A stretch of DNA of 64,000 bases from Palleronia sediminis (GCF_004358695.1 NZ_SNAA01000017.1:18560-82559), one strand, 5' to 3'; positions 16,691 to 24,314 are shown, counted from the stretch's first letter. Notes: generated by a model from the letters alone, not told the origin. Numbers and translations: made by a program.

Positions 16691-17978
16691 ATATGCCGGC
16701 TGGGGCCGTGCGCTTCGTGCCAAGGGCCGGCTTGCCCGCCCCGAACGCCAGGCCGAGCTTGCGCGCCTCATCGCCACGTCCCCCGCACCTGTTCTGGGCG
16801 CGCGCCGATCCTATGGCGATGCCTGCCTTAACCCCGGCGGCGACGCGATCCTCAGCACGCGGCTCGACCGCGTGCTCGAGTTCGACACGCAAACGGGCGA
16901 GATCGAGGTCGAACCGGGCCTTACTCTTGCCGACCTGCTGCGCCTCGCCCGGTCGCAGGGGTTCCTGCCGCCGGTCCTGCCGGGGACGGGTCACGCCACG
17001 GTGGGCGGCGCCGTCGCGATGGACGTGCACGGAAAGAATCACCACCGCGCCGGTAGTTTCGGCCAGCATGTCACCGCCTTGACGCTGCTCACAGGCGACG
17101 GCCCGCTGCGTCTCCACCCCGGTGAGGCCGCGTTTCTCGCAACCATCGGCGGGCTGGGGCAGACCGGCCCCATCGCGCGCGTCAGGATACAGCTCGAGCG
17201 GCGGCAGGCGGGGGCGATGCGCGTCACCGAAACCCGCGCCGCCGATTGGGACGCCCTCGTTTCGCGGCTGGCCGAATCGCCTGCGGAATACGCGGTCGCC
17301 TGGATCGACGCCACGGCGCGCGGGGCGGCCACCGGACGCGGCATCGTCGAAGAGGCCGCGCCGACCGAAACGCGCCGCACCGCCCGCGAAAGGCGGCTGC
17401 GCGTGCCTCTCGACGCGCCGCGGCTGGCGCTTGCGCCACCGGTGGTGCGGCTGTTCAACGCGGCCTATCTCGCGCGGGTGCCAAAGGAGGGGCGCACGCG
17501 CGACATCCCCTGCGAGAGCTTCTATTTCCCGCTCGACGGGATCGCGGACTGGAACCGCCTCTACGGCCGCAACGGGTTTCACCAGTTCCAATGCGTCCTG
17601 CCCGAGGCGCGGCTCGACGCGCTGCGCGCGATATTCGGCGCGATCGTCGAGAGCGGTCTCGCCTCGCCGCTGAGCGTGCTCAAGCGCATGGGGCCGGGGC
17701 GCGCGGGGCATATGTCCTTTCCGATGGAGGGATGGACGCTCGCCTGCGATATCCGCGCGGGCGACGCGGGCGAAACCGCGATCCGCGCCCTCTACGACGA
17801 TGTCGCCGAGGCCGGCGGGCGGATCTATCTCGCGAAGGATGCGCTGGCCGGGGGGGCGATGGTGCGCGCGATGTATCCAGAACATGCCGACTGGCTGGCC
17901 GAGGCCGACCGGCTGGACCCGAATGCCGCCTATGCCACGGGGCTGACGCGACGTCTCGAGCTGAGGGGCACGTCATGA
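16671..17978 (+). CDS. DprE1-like FAD oxidoreductase (decaprenylphosphoryl-ribose 2'-oxidase type)
   Basis: A 435-residue vanillyl-alcohol-oxidase-type flavoprotein. The FAD domain shows ARRSYGDACLN, PVLPGTGHATVGGA and the very characteristic DVHGKNHHRAGSFGQHV; the C-terminal half has LSVLKRMGPG, MSFPMEGWTLACDI and YLAKDAL, which align by eye with mycobacterial DprE1, including its catalytic Lys (AKD). DprE1 oxidises C2' of polyprenyl-phosphoryl ribose; the SDR encoded next would reduce it to the arabinose epimer. The position equivalent to mycobacterial Cys387 appears to be Ala. Overlaps the flippase gene by 20 bases and the SDR by 4 (ATGA). No mycobacterial cell wall is expected here, so the end glycan is unknown. 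Confidence 0.85.
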   Translation: MRWKTAEYAGWGRALRAKGRLARPERQAELARLIATSPAPVLGARRSYGDACLNPGGDAILSTRLDRVLEFDTQTGEIEVEPGLTLADLLRLARSQGFLPPVLPGTGHATVGGAVAMDVHGKNHHRAGSFGQHVTALTLLTGDGPLRLHPGEAAFLATIGGLGQTGPIARVRIQLERRQAGAMRVTETRAADWDALVSRLAESPAEYAVAWIDATARGAATGRGIVEEAAPTETRRTARERRLRVPLDAPRLALAPPVVRLFNAAYLARVPKEGRTRDIPCESFYFPLDGIADWNRLYGRNGFHQFQCVLPEARLDALRAIFGAIVESGLASPLSVLKRMGPGRAGHMSFPMEGWTLACDIRAGDAGETAIRALYDDVAEAGGRIYLAKDALAGGAMVRAMYPEHADWLAEADRLDPNAAYATGLTRRLELRGTS

Positions 17979-18703
17979 GCGAGACCTGGATCGTCCTCGG
18001 CGCATCCTCGGCGATGGGGCGGGCGCTTGCGCGCAGCCTCGCCGAACGGGGGGCCGGTTTGATCCTAGCCGGACGGGACGAGGACGATCTGGCCGCGACC
18101 GCCGCCGATTGCCGCGCGCGCGGGGCTGCGGATGCGGAGATCGCGCGGCTCGATATCGGCGATCCCGCGGGCTTTGACGACATCCGCGCCATGGCCGGAC
18201 CGGGGCGCGTGAACTGCGCCGTCTTCGTGGGCGACATGCCCGCGCAGGACGAGATCGACGCCGACCCCGCCCTGATCGACCGCGTCATGCGCGTCAATCT
18301 GACCGGCCCCGCGCAATTCCTGACCGGCCTTTTGCCGCAACTGTCCGAACATGGCGGCACGGTGGTCGGCGTCTCCTCTGTCGCGGGCGACCGCGGTCGG
18401 CAGGGCAATTACGTCTACGGGGCCGCCAAGGCCGGGTTCACGACCTATCTTTCGGGGCTGCGTTCCCGGCTCGAGGGGACCGGCGCCCATGTGGTGACGG
18501 TCAAGCCGGGCTTTGTCGACACCGCCATGACATGGGGCCTGCCCGGCATGTTCCTCGTCGCCCCGCCGGAACGGGTGGCGCGCGACATCCTGCGCGCCGC
18601 CGACCGCAAACGGGACGTGATCTATACCCCCGGTTTCTGGCGGGCGATCATGCTCATCATCCGGTCGATCCCCGAGCGGGTGTTCAAACGCCTGTCGATC
18701 TAG
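17975..18703 (+). CDS. DprE2-like short-chain dehydrogenase/reductase
   Basis: A 242-residue SDR with the nucleotide loop GASSAMG, catalytic Ser in VGVSSVAG and YxxxK as Tyr-Gly-Ala-Ala-Lys in NYVYGAAKAG. The C-terminal extension with GFWRAIMLIIRSIPERVFKR is the amphipathic tail found in DprE2-type enzymes. It is coupled to the DprE1-like gene through ATGA, supporting a role as the reductase half of a polyprenyl-phosphoryl pentose epimerase. Its TAG stop overlaps, base for base, the TAG stop of the converging UbiA gene in the palindrome CTAG (18700-18703). Confidence 0.85.
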   Translation: MSETWIVLGASSAMGRALARSLAERGAGLILAGRDEDDLAATAADCRARGAADAEIARLDIGDPAGFDDIRAMAGPGRVNCAVFVGDMPAQDEIDADPALIDRVMRVNLTGPAQFLTGLLPQLSEHGGTVVGVSSVAGDRGRQGNYVYGAAKAGFTTYLSGLRSRLEGTGAHVVTVKPGFVDTAMTWGLPGMFLVAPPERVARDILRAADRKRDVIYTPGFWRAIMLIIRSIPERVFKRLSI

Positions 18704-20109
18704 CCGAACCACTCGGACCACAGGCCCGCCGCCCAAAAGATCAGAGACAACGTGATGAGCAGCAGCCCGATCCCGCGCCGGTCCTGTAGCGCGAACACGA
18801 TGGGATCGTAATCCATGCGTCCCCGCGCGCCCAACGCCACCATCCGCATCAGCCACAGCGCCATGACCGGCAGCGCCGCCCAAAGCAGCCACCGGCTGGG
18901 ATAAAGCGCCTCGGCCTGCGGCGACATGGTGTAGATCGCGAATATCGCCAGCGCCGCGACCACGCCCATCCCGGCGAGGTTCAGCAGATCGGGCTTGTCG
19001 GCAGCCCCGTACCCTCGGCCCGGCAAACGCTCGGGCGACGACGCGCGGGCCAGTTCGGTCAGCCGTTTGACGCAGCCGAGCGTGAAGAACACCGGGAAGA
19101 CGAAAACGAGCATCGCGGTGGTCGCCGGCACCCCGGTCGCGGCCGCGCCCGCCACGACCCGCAAGGTGTAAAGGGCGGCAAGGCAGAACAGATCGACCCA
19201 GCGCATCCGCTTGAGCCGCAGCGAATACCCCAGCGACAGCGCGACATAGACGACGATCACCCCGGTGAAGGCCGCGCCCAGCGCGGCCGATACCGCCAGG
19301 GCCGCGCCAAGCGCTGCAACGAACAGCACCAGCCCCGTCCTGATCGACACCGCCCCGCTGGCAAAGGGGCGGTTGCGTTTCGTCGGGTGAAGGCGGTCGG
19401 CCTCGAGATCGAGCAGGTCGTTGACGATATAGATCGAGGACGCGGCGAGCGAAAACGCCACGATCCCCAGGAGCGCCAGTCCGAAAGTCGCCCAGTCGAA
19501 CGCATGGGCCGCCACGGCAGGCAGGAACAGGAGGATGTTCTTGACCCAGGATTTCGGCCGCAAGGCCCGGACGATATCTTTCGCGCGGCGCTCGGCGGGC
19601 AGGCGCTCGATCGGTCCGTCGGTGCGGGGATCGGCGCCGACGGTCAGGGCGCGACCGGCCTTGGCCCACACGGCGCGGTCGGCGGTCGAATCGCCCGCGT
19701 AGTCGAACCCCCCGACGCCGAACCGGTCGACGAGGGCGCGCGCCTTGGCGGCGCCCTTGAGATTCGCGCCCCTCTCGGACCCCATCGCGCCGTCGAACCC
19801 ATGATGCGCGGCCAGCGCCTCGACATGCCGCCGGTCGGAGGCCGAAGCGAGGATCACCTCGCGGCCCTCGGATTGCGCCGTGCGGGCGCGCGCTGCGAGG
19901 CCACGGCGCGTGGGCATCAGGTCGACCCTGAGCGGTACGGATTCGGCCAGCTCGGCCTTGAGCCTGTCGGGCCGCCGCCAATGCCGGGCGAGCGATCTCA
20001 GCGTCGCCCCCGGCGCCCGCCCGATCCCGGCGCAAAGCGATTCGTGCAGCAGGTCGGTCTTGAGGAACGTCTCGTCCACGTCGAGCACGAGCGGGCGCGG
20101 ATCAGCCAT
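18700..20109 (-). CDS. HAD phosphatase-UbiA prenyltransferase fusion (polyprenyl-phosphate phosphoribosyltransferase type)
   Basis: A 469-residue two-domain protein. Residues 1-165 form a HAD phosphatase domain (DVDETFLKTD nucleophile motif, ASASD, and GDSTADRAVW); residues 180-469 form a polytopic UbiA domain with SIYIVNDLLDLEADRLHP, TKRNRPFASG, SLRLKRMRWVDLF and DYDPIVFAL. This UbiA subtype adds 5-phosphoribose from PRPP to polyprenyl phosphate, and the fused phosphatase could remove the 5-phosphate. That would supply polyprenyl-phosphoryl ribose to the converging DprE1/E2 pair. Its start overlaps the lytic transglycosylase stop by 8 bases. The closest characterised relatives I recall are mycobacterial Rv3806c and rhizobial NoeC. 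Confidence 0.85.
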   Translation of the reverse strand: MADPRPLVLDVDETFLKTDLLHESLCAGIGRAPGATLRSLARHWRRPDRLKAELAESVPLRVDLMPTRRGLAARARTAQSEGREVILASASDRRHVEALAAHHGFDGAMGSERGANLKGAAKARALVDRFGVGGFDYAGDSTADRAVWAKAGRALTVGADPRTDGPIERLPAERRAKDIVRALRPKSWVKNILLFLPAVAAHAFDWATFGLALLGIVAFSLAASSIYIVNDLLDLEADRLHPTKRNRPFASGAVSIRTGLVLFVAALGAALAVSAALGAAFTGVIVVYVALSLGYSLRLKRMRWVDLFCLAALYTLRVVAGAAATGVPATTAMLVFVFPVFFTLGCVKRLTELARASSPERLPGRGYGAADKPDLLNLAGMGVVAALAIFAIYTMSPQAEALYPSRWLLWAALPVMALWLMRMVALGARGRMDYDPIVFALQDRRGIGLLLITLSLIFWAAGLWSEWFG

Positions 20110-20965
20110 TCTGCGCCGTCCGGCCGTTCACGAAGACACAGCCATCCGAGGCCAGCATCGGCGGCGTCAGGCACAGCCCGCGCGCGATGCGAAACGCCGC
20201 GAGCACCTTGGGCACGTAATCGAGCGTCTCGACATAGGGCGGGACGCCCGAATGCTTGTCGACCGCCCCCTCGCCCGCGTTGTACCCGGCCAGAACCAAA
20301 AGCGGATCGCCCTGGAACCGCCCCATCAGCCAGTCGAGATATTTCACCCCGCCCTCGATGTTCTGCACGGCATTGGTGCTGTCGGTGACGCCGAACCGCG
20401 CGGCGGTGTCGGGCATGAGCTGCATCAGCCCGGTCGCGCCCGCATGGCTGACCGCGTCGGTCCGCCCCGCCGATTCGACCGCGATCACCGCCAGCGCGAG
20501 GGCGGGCGAGACGCGGGTGCCGACCGTGGCCTTGAGGATCTCGATCCCGTGACGGTCCGCGATCCGGCGCAGATCGTCGAGCCGGAATTCGGGCGCCGAG
20601 ACGCCGCCGGGCGGGGCGGCGAGCGCGTTCATGGCACCTTCGAGCCCGCCGGGCCCCAACCCGTTCAGCGGCACCCCGTCCCAGAACCACGCGTAATCCT
20701 GCGCGCCCGCGGGCGGGGCGGCTTCGGGCTGCGCGCGTTGGGGCAGGATCGCATCGGGCCGGCGAAGCACGGTCTTGGGGCGCGCGGCGAGGATGCGCGC
20801 CTGTTCCTCGGGGTCGATCTGGACGCCGATTCGGGGCCGCGTTCCGGCGGGCGGGGCCTTTTGACGTTTGAAGGTGAAATCGGGAAACGGCGAGACCGCC
20901 TCGCCGGCGGCCGGAACGGCGAGCGTCGCCGCAAGGCATGCGGACAGGACCAGTGTGAGACGCAT
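20102..20965 (-). CDS. Periplasmic lytic transglycosylase (SLT domain)
   Basis: A 287-residue exported protein with a signal peptide (MRLTLVLSACLAATLA to AAGEA). The C-terminal half is an SLT/goose-lysozyme domain: AVIAVESAGRTD with the catalytic Glu, HAGATGLMQLMPDTAARFGV, LAGYNAGEGAV and YVETLDYVPKVL. It cleaves peptidoglycan glycan strands. The N-terminal 120 residues are proline-rich and unassigned. The start at 20965 is preferred over an upstream in-frame ATG at 21034 because of the signal peptide. Coupled with the UbiA fusion gene, hinting at a cell-envelope function for both. Confidence 0.88.
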   Translation of the reverse strand: MRLTLVLSACLAATLAVPAAGEAVSPFPDFTFKRQKAPPAGTRPRIGVQIDPEEQARILAARPKTVLRRPDAILPQRAQPEAAPPAGAQDYAWFWDGVPLNGLGPGGLEGAMNALAAPPGGVSAPEFRLDDLRRIADRHGIEILKATVGTRVSPALALAVIAVESAGRTDAVSHAGATGLMQLMPDTAARFGVTDSTNAVQNIEGGVKYLDWLMGRFQGDPLLVLAGYNAGEGAVDKHSGVPPYVETLDYVPKVLAAFRIARGLCLTPPMLASDGCVFVNGRTAQNG

Positions 20966-21081
20966 CAGGGCTGCTCGACCGTTCGGCTTGTTCTCGTTGC
21001 GCCCAGTTTCAGAGGGGACGGACGGATGCGGCAAGCCTAACCTCGGGCATTCGGGCCTTTTCCGGCCGATCGTCGCAAAAA

Positions 21082-21151
21082 TCCCCCGGTTTGCGGCATC
21101 GAGATGGCGCGGTTAGCGCTCGCGCCGCCGTCTTTCCCCCGGTTTGCCGCA
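21082..21151 (+). repeat. Imperfect 17-base direct repeat upstream of the Tad pilins
   Basis: TCCCCCGGTTTGCGGCA (21082-21098) recurs at 21135-21151 with a single mismatch, 53 bases apart, both about 60-130 bases ahead of the first pilin. The spacing of five helical turns suits a paired operator. No known regulator matches. Confidence 0.4.
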
Positions 21152-21169
21152 GTTGCGACGCAGAGAAGG

Positions 21170-21184
21170 TTAACAAGCCGTTAC
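21170..21184 (+). promoter_or_regulatory. CtrA-like box upstream of the first Flp pilin
   Basis: TTAA (21170-21173), seven bases, TTAC (21181-21184), one mismatch to the CtrA consensus TTAA-N7-TTAA, 26 bases before the start codon. In Caulobacter, the Flp pilin gene pilA is a direct CtrA target; binding here is inferred. Confidence 0.5.
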
Positions 21185-21209
21185 CGGAAGACCGAAGGAA
21201 CCGACCGTT

Positions 21210-21401
21210 ATGACAGTATCCATGTTCAAGAAGTTCGCTGCGTCCCAGGACGGTGGCATCTCGGGGGACTGGGTCCTTCAGGTCGGACTGATCGTCGCGC
21301 TGGCCATCGGCGTGCTGAGCGCGGTGTCGAACAACCAGGAAACGGCATCGTCGGGTCATACCCATTACAACGGCTACACCATCACGACGCAGTTCCGCTG
21401 A
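21210..21401 (+). CDS. Flp-like small pilin 1
   Basis: A 63-residue protein with a short basic leader, a hydrophobic helix and a polar tail, the Flp (type IVb) pilin layout. The candidate prepilin peptidase site is between Gly14 and Gly15 in SQDGGISGDWVLQVG. The usual Glu5-Tyr6 pair after cleavage is Asp-Trp here, as in the second pilin. The tail ends HTHYNGYTITTQFR, rich in aromatic and hydroxyl residues. A second in-frame ATG lies at 21222. It has AAGGAA upstream and a CtrA-like box, and stands at the head of the Tad cluster. Confidence 0.75.
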   Translation: MTVSMFKKFAASQDGGISGDWVLQVGLIVALAIGVLSAVSNNQETASSGHTHYNGYTITTQFR

Positions 21402-21409
21402 TCCCGCAA

Positions 21410-21547
21410 TCATGGCCGCGGCGCCCCGAGGATGCCGCAGAATGAAACGACCAGCGCCCAAAAGATGCCCCAAAGCAACAGCAGATTGTCCTCATCGCCA
21501 CCGAGCACAGGCGACGCCCCGAACCGAAAACCACTGGAGCATGTCAT
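21410..21547 (-). CDS. Possible 45-residue antisense membrane peptide (low confidence)
   Basis: Opposite the spacer between the two pilin genes, the minus strand reads 45 codons from ATG to TGA, with a hydrophobic helix in the segment NLLLLWGIFWALVVSFCG. Its start codon lies over the start of pilin 2. No ribosome-binding site is evident and the composition is mixed, so it may be chance or an antisense RNA. Confidence 0.15.
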   Translation of the reverse strand: MTCSSGFRFGASPVLGGDEDNLLLLWGIFWALVVSFCGILGAPRP

Positions 21548-21740
21548 GAAATTCTTCAAACTCGCCAAGACCTTCCGCAACGACGAAGACGGCGCCGTCA
21601 CCGTCGACTGGGTCGTGCTGACCGCCGCCGTCATGGGTCTGGGCATCGCCGTTCTGACGACGGTCCGGGGCGGCACCACGTCGATCTCGAACACGATCTC
21701 GTCGCACCTAGGCGGCGCCACGACCACGGCCTTCCCGTAA
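21546..21740 (+). CDS. Flp-like small pilin 2
   Basis: A 64-residue Flp-type pilin, likely the major one. The leader MKFFKLAKTFRNDEDG is basic to acidic and is followed by AVTVDWVVLTAAVMGLGIAV; cleavage is expected after Gly16, leaving Ala-Val-Thr-Val-Asp-Trp, where Asp5-Trp6 replaces the canonical Glu5-Tyr6. The tail is Thr/Ser-rich. A GGAG lies six bases before the ATG. A very strong hairpin follows 38 bases downstream, which fits high pilin expression compared with the assembly genes. Confidence 0.85.
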   Translation: MKFFKLAKTFRNDEDGAVTVDWVVLTAAVMGLGIAVLTTVRGGTTSISNTISSHLGGATTTAFP

Positions 21741-21777
21741 GGCCGGGCCATACGTCCGACCGACGACTGACATGCCT

Positions 21778-21806
21778 CGGGCCCGCATCCTGTCGATGCG
21801 GGCCCG
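21778..21806 (+). terminator. Strong hairpin after pilin 2
   Basis: Perfect 12-base stem CGGGCCCGCATC (21778-21789) and GATGCGGGCCCG (21795-21806), 5-base loop, then TTGCTTTC. Probably an attenuating terminator separating the pilin transcript from cpaB. Confidence 0.75.
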
Positions 21807-21930
21807 TTGCTTTCGATGGTCACGGCAGCGTCACGCCGGCGCCGCATTTCCAGGCCATGCTTTCGAGGATCGCCGCGACGGGCCCGGCACGATACCGGGC
21901 CAGTCCGGCAGCCGAAGATGAGGTGACAGG

Positions 21931-22773
21931 ATGCGTATCGTTTTCATCGGCGTTCTCGCGATCGGTCTCGCGCTTGCGGGGTTCGCCGTCTACATGATCC
22001 AGAACCAGATCGCGGAATACCAGACCGCGCTCGAGGCCGAGCGCGCCAAGAACGGCGCGAGCGTGCCCATGCGCCCGGTCATCGTGGTCAATCGCGACAT
22101 TCCTTATGGCCAGCCGCTCGTCCCCGAGGATCTGCGCGTCGTGTCCTTCCCGCTCGACGCGGTGCCCGAGGGGCTGTTCGGAACCTTCGAAGAGATGTTT
22201 CCCCGCGGGGCCGACATGCCGCGCACCACGCTGCGCTCGATGCTCGCCAACGAGGCGGTGCTCGCCTCCAAGGTGTCCGAGCCGGGCGAGGGCGCGGGCG
22301 TCTCGTCGCGCATCAGCAAGGGCAAGCGCGCCTTTGCGATCAGCGTCGATGTCGCCACCGGCGTCTCGGGTTTCCTGCGCCCCAACGACCGGGTCGATGT
22401 CTACTGGACCGGCATGACCCCCGATACCCGGTCAGAGGTCACGCGCCTCATCGACCGCAGCGTGCGCATCGTCGCCGTCGATCAATCCGCCGACGAGGAA
22501 CGCACGGGCGCCACGGTCGCGCGCACCGTCACGGTCGAGGCGACACCCCAGCAGGTGGCCAAGCTCGCCCAGGCGCAATCCTCGGGGCGGCTGTCGCTGT
22601 CGCTGGTCGGCGGCGCGGACGATGTCGAGGTCGGCGTGGTCGAGATGGATCAGCGCAGCCTGCTGGGCATCCGCGACGATCCCGTCCCGGTCGTCGAAAA
22701 GGACGAGGTCTGCACCATCCGCACCCGCCGGGGCAACGAGGTGGTCGAAATCCCGATCCCCTGCACGAACTGA
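21931..22773 (+). CDS. cpaB: Flp pilus assembly protein CpaB
   Basis: A 280-residue inner-membrane-anchored periplasmic protein with one N-terminal helix (residues 3-22) and a SAF domain (RPVIVVNRDIPYGQPL to RTTLRSML), followed by the RcpC/CpaB domain (AFAISVDVATGVSGFLRPNDRVDVYWTG-type strand; motif split here: GVSGFLRPNDRVDVY). CpaB is thought to align the secretin with the pilus platform. The last Cys-containing tail (VCTIRTRRGNEVVEIPIPC) is typical of the alphaproteobacterial form. AGGTGACAGG precedes the ATG. A terminator separates it from cpaC. Confidence 0.93.
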   Translation: MRIVFIGVLAIGLALAGFAVYMIQNQIAEYQTALEAERAKNGASVPMRPVIVVNRDIPYGQPLVPEDLRVVSFPLDAVPEGLFGTFEEMFPRGADMPRTTLRSMLANEAVLASKVSEPGEGAGVSSRISKGKRAFAISVDVATGVSGFLRPNDRVDVYWTGMTPDTRSEVTRLIDRSVRIVAVDQSADEERTGATVARTVTVEATPQQVAKLAQAQSSGRLSLSLVGGADDVEVGVVEMDQRSLLGIRDDPVPVVEKDEVCTIRTRRGNEVVEIPIPCTN

Positions 22774-22777
22774 CGCC

Positions 22778-22800
22778 AAAGGCCCGGTTTCCGGGCCTTT
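22778..22800 (+). terminator. Rho-independent terminator between cpaB and cpaC
   Basis: Perfect 10-base stem AAAGGCCCGG (22778-22787) and CCGGGCCTTT (22791-22800) around TTT, immediately after the cpaB stop and followed by T-containing sequence. Its A-tract/T-tract flanks would let it work on both strands. Confidence 0.75.
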
Positions 22801-22929
22801 GCTGTGTTGCGGGGCGGTGACAACCGCCCGGTCACCGTATCAGCGACGTTGCAATGACGCGAAACGCCCCGCAGGGTGACTTCAACGAACGGGCACAAGA
22901 CCCGGATATTCGAGGCGAAAGCACGTTCA

Positions 22930-24309
22930 ATGCCGATAAGGGCGCTCTTCAGACTGGCTATGATCGGGTGCGCGTTGGCGCTCGTGGGGGTTCCGGCGGA
23001 AAGCCCGGCACAATCCCTGCGTGTGTTGCAGGGCAGCACCTCGGGCGTGCTGCGCGTGCCGATGAACCGTGCGGTGGTCGTCGAATCCGACATGCCCTTT
23101 GCCGAGCTGAGCATCGCCAACCCCGCCATCGCCGATATCTCGACCCTGTCCGACCGCACCGTCTACGTTCTGGGCAAGACGCCGGGGCGCACGACGCTGA
23201 CGCTATTGAACGCCGAGGGGCGGCTCATCACCAATGTCGAGGTGCATGTCGTCCCCGATCTGGGCGAGTTCAAGGAGCGGCTCCAGCAGATCCTGCCCAA
23301 CGAAAAGATCGAGGTGCGCACCGCCAATGACGGCATCGTGCTGTCGGGCACCGTCTCGTCGATCACGGCGCTGGACCGCGCGCTCGATCTTGCCGGGCGC
23401 TATGCGCCCGACCGGGTATCGAACCTGATGACGGTCGGCGGCACGCAGCAGGTGATGCTCAAGGTCCGCTTTGCCGAGATGAGCCGGTCGGTCAGCAAAT
23501 CCCTCTCGGCCTCGCTGGGCGTGTCGGGCACCGATTTCTCGGCCGAGACCGGCGGCTACCTGCGCGGCGACAACGCGCCCGGCCAGCCGGTCGAGGTCGC
23601 GAGCGGCACGCAGGGCGCGACGGTCTTCGGCTTCGGGCCCGAAAGCCTGCGGTTCGAGGTGCTGCTCGAGGCGCTGGAAAGCCGCGGGGTCGTGCGCACC
23701 CTGTCCGAGCCGAACCTGACCGCGCTTTCGGGCCAGCAGGCCTCGTTCCTGGCGGGCGGCGAATACCCCATTCCCGTCGCGGGCGGCGACGAGGGGGTGA
23801 CGATCGAGTACAAGCCTTTCGGTGTCGAGCTCGAGTTCACGCCGCGCGTCGTCGATACCGACCTCATCAACATCCAGCTCGCCGCCGCCGTCTCGGCCGT
23901 CGACCCGACCATCGGCATCCAGCAGAACGGGTTCAACATCGACGGGTTTTCGCGGCGCGAGACGCAGACCACCATCGAGATGCGCGACGGCGAAAGCTTT
24001 GCCATCGCGGGGTTGTTGCAGGACGATTTCCGCGACCTCGTGGGCCAGGTTCCGTGGCTCGGCGACATTCCGGTGCTGGGCGCGCTGTTTCGCAGCAGCG
24101 AATACGCCCGCGCGCAATCCGAACTGGTCATCATCATCACCGCCCATCTCGTCACGCCCGTCCGGGGCGAGGCGCTGACCCTGCCGACCGACCGCGTCAC
24201 ACTCCCGACCGAACGCGAGCTGTTCCTGTCGGGCCGCACCACCGGCGGCGCCGCGGGCGAGATCGCCCGCCAGGGCTTCTCGGGGTCCTATGGCTACGTT
24301 ATGGAGTGA
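22930..24309 (+). CDS. cpaC: Tad pilus secretin CpaC (RcpA)
   Basis: A 459-residue outer-membrane secretin. A signal peptide (MPIRALFRLAMIGCALALVG to PAQS) is followed by the pilus-secretin N-domain (NRAVVVESDMPFAELSIANP), a BON domain (NDGIVLSGTVSSITALDRAL) and the secretin core with VLLEALESRGVVRTLSEPNLT, FLAGGEYPIPV and PWLGDIPVLGALFRS. The start at 22930 keeps the signal peptide at the N-terminus; an in-frame GTG at 22876 would add 18 polar residues. It forms the outer-membrane channel for the Flp pilus. Confidence 0.94.
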   Translation: MPIRALFRLAMIGCALALVGVPAESPAQSLRVLQGSTSGVLRVPMNRAVVVESDMPFAELSIANPAIADISTLSDRTVYVLGKTPGRTTLTLLNAEGRLITNVEVHVVPDLGEFKERLQQILPNEKIEVRTANDGIVLSGTVSSITALDRALDLAGRYAPDRVSNLMTVGGTQQVMLKVRFAEMSRSVSKSLSASLGVSGTDFSAETGGYLRGDNAPGQPVEVASGTQGATVFGFGPESLRFEVLLEALESRGVVRTLSEPNLTALSGQQASFLAGGEYPIPVAGGDEGVTIEYKPFGVELEFTPRVVDTDLINIQLAAAVSAVDPTIGIQQNGFNIDGFSRRETQTTIEMRDGESFAIAGLLQDDFRDLVGQVPWLGDIPVLGALFRSSEYARAQSELVIIITAHLVTPVRGEALTLPTDRVTLPTERELFLSGRTTGGAAGEIARQGFSGSYGYVME

Positions 24310-24314
24310 GGACG

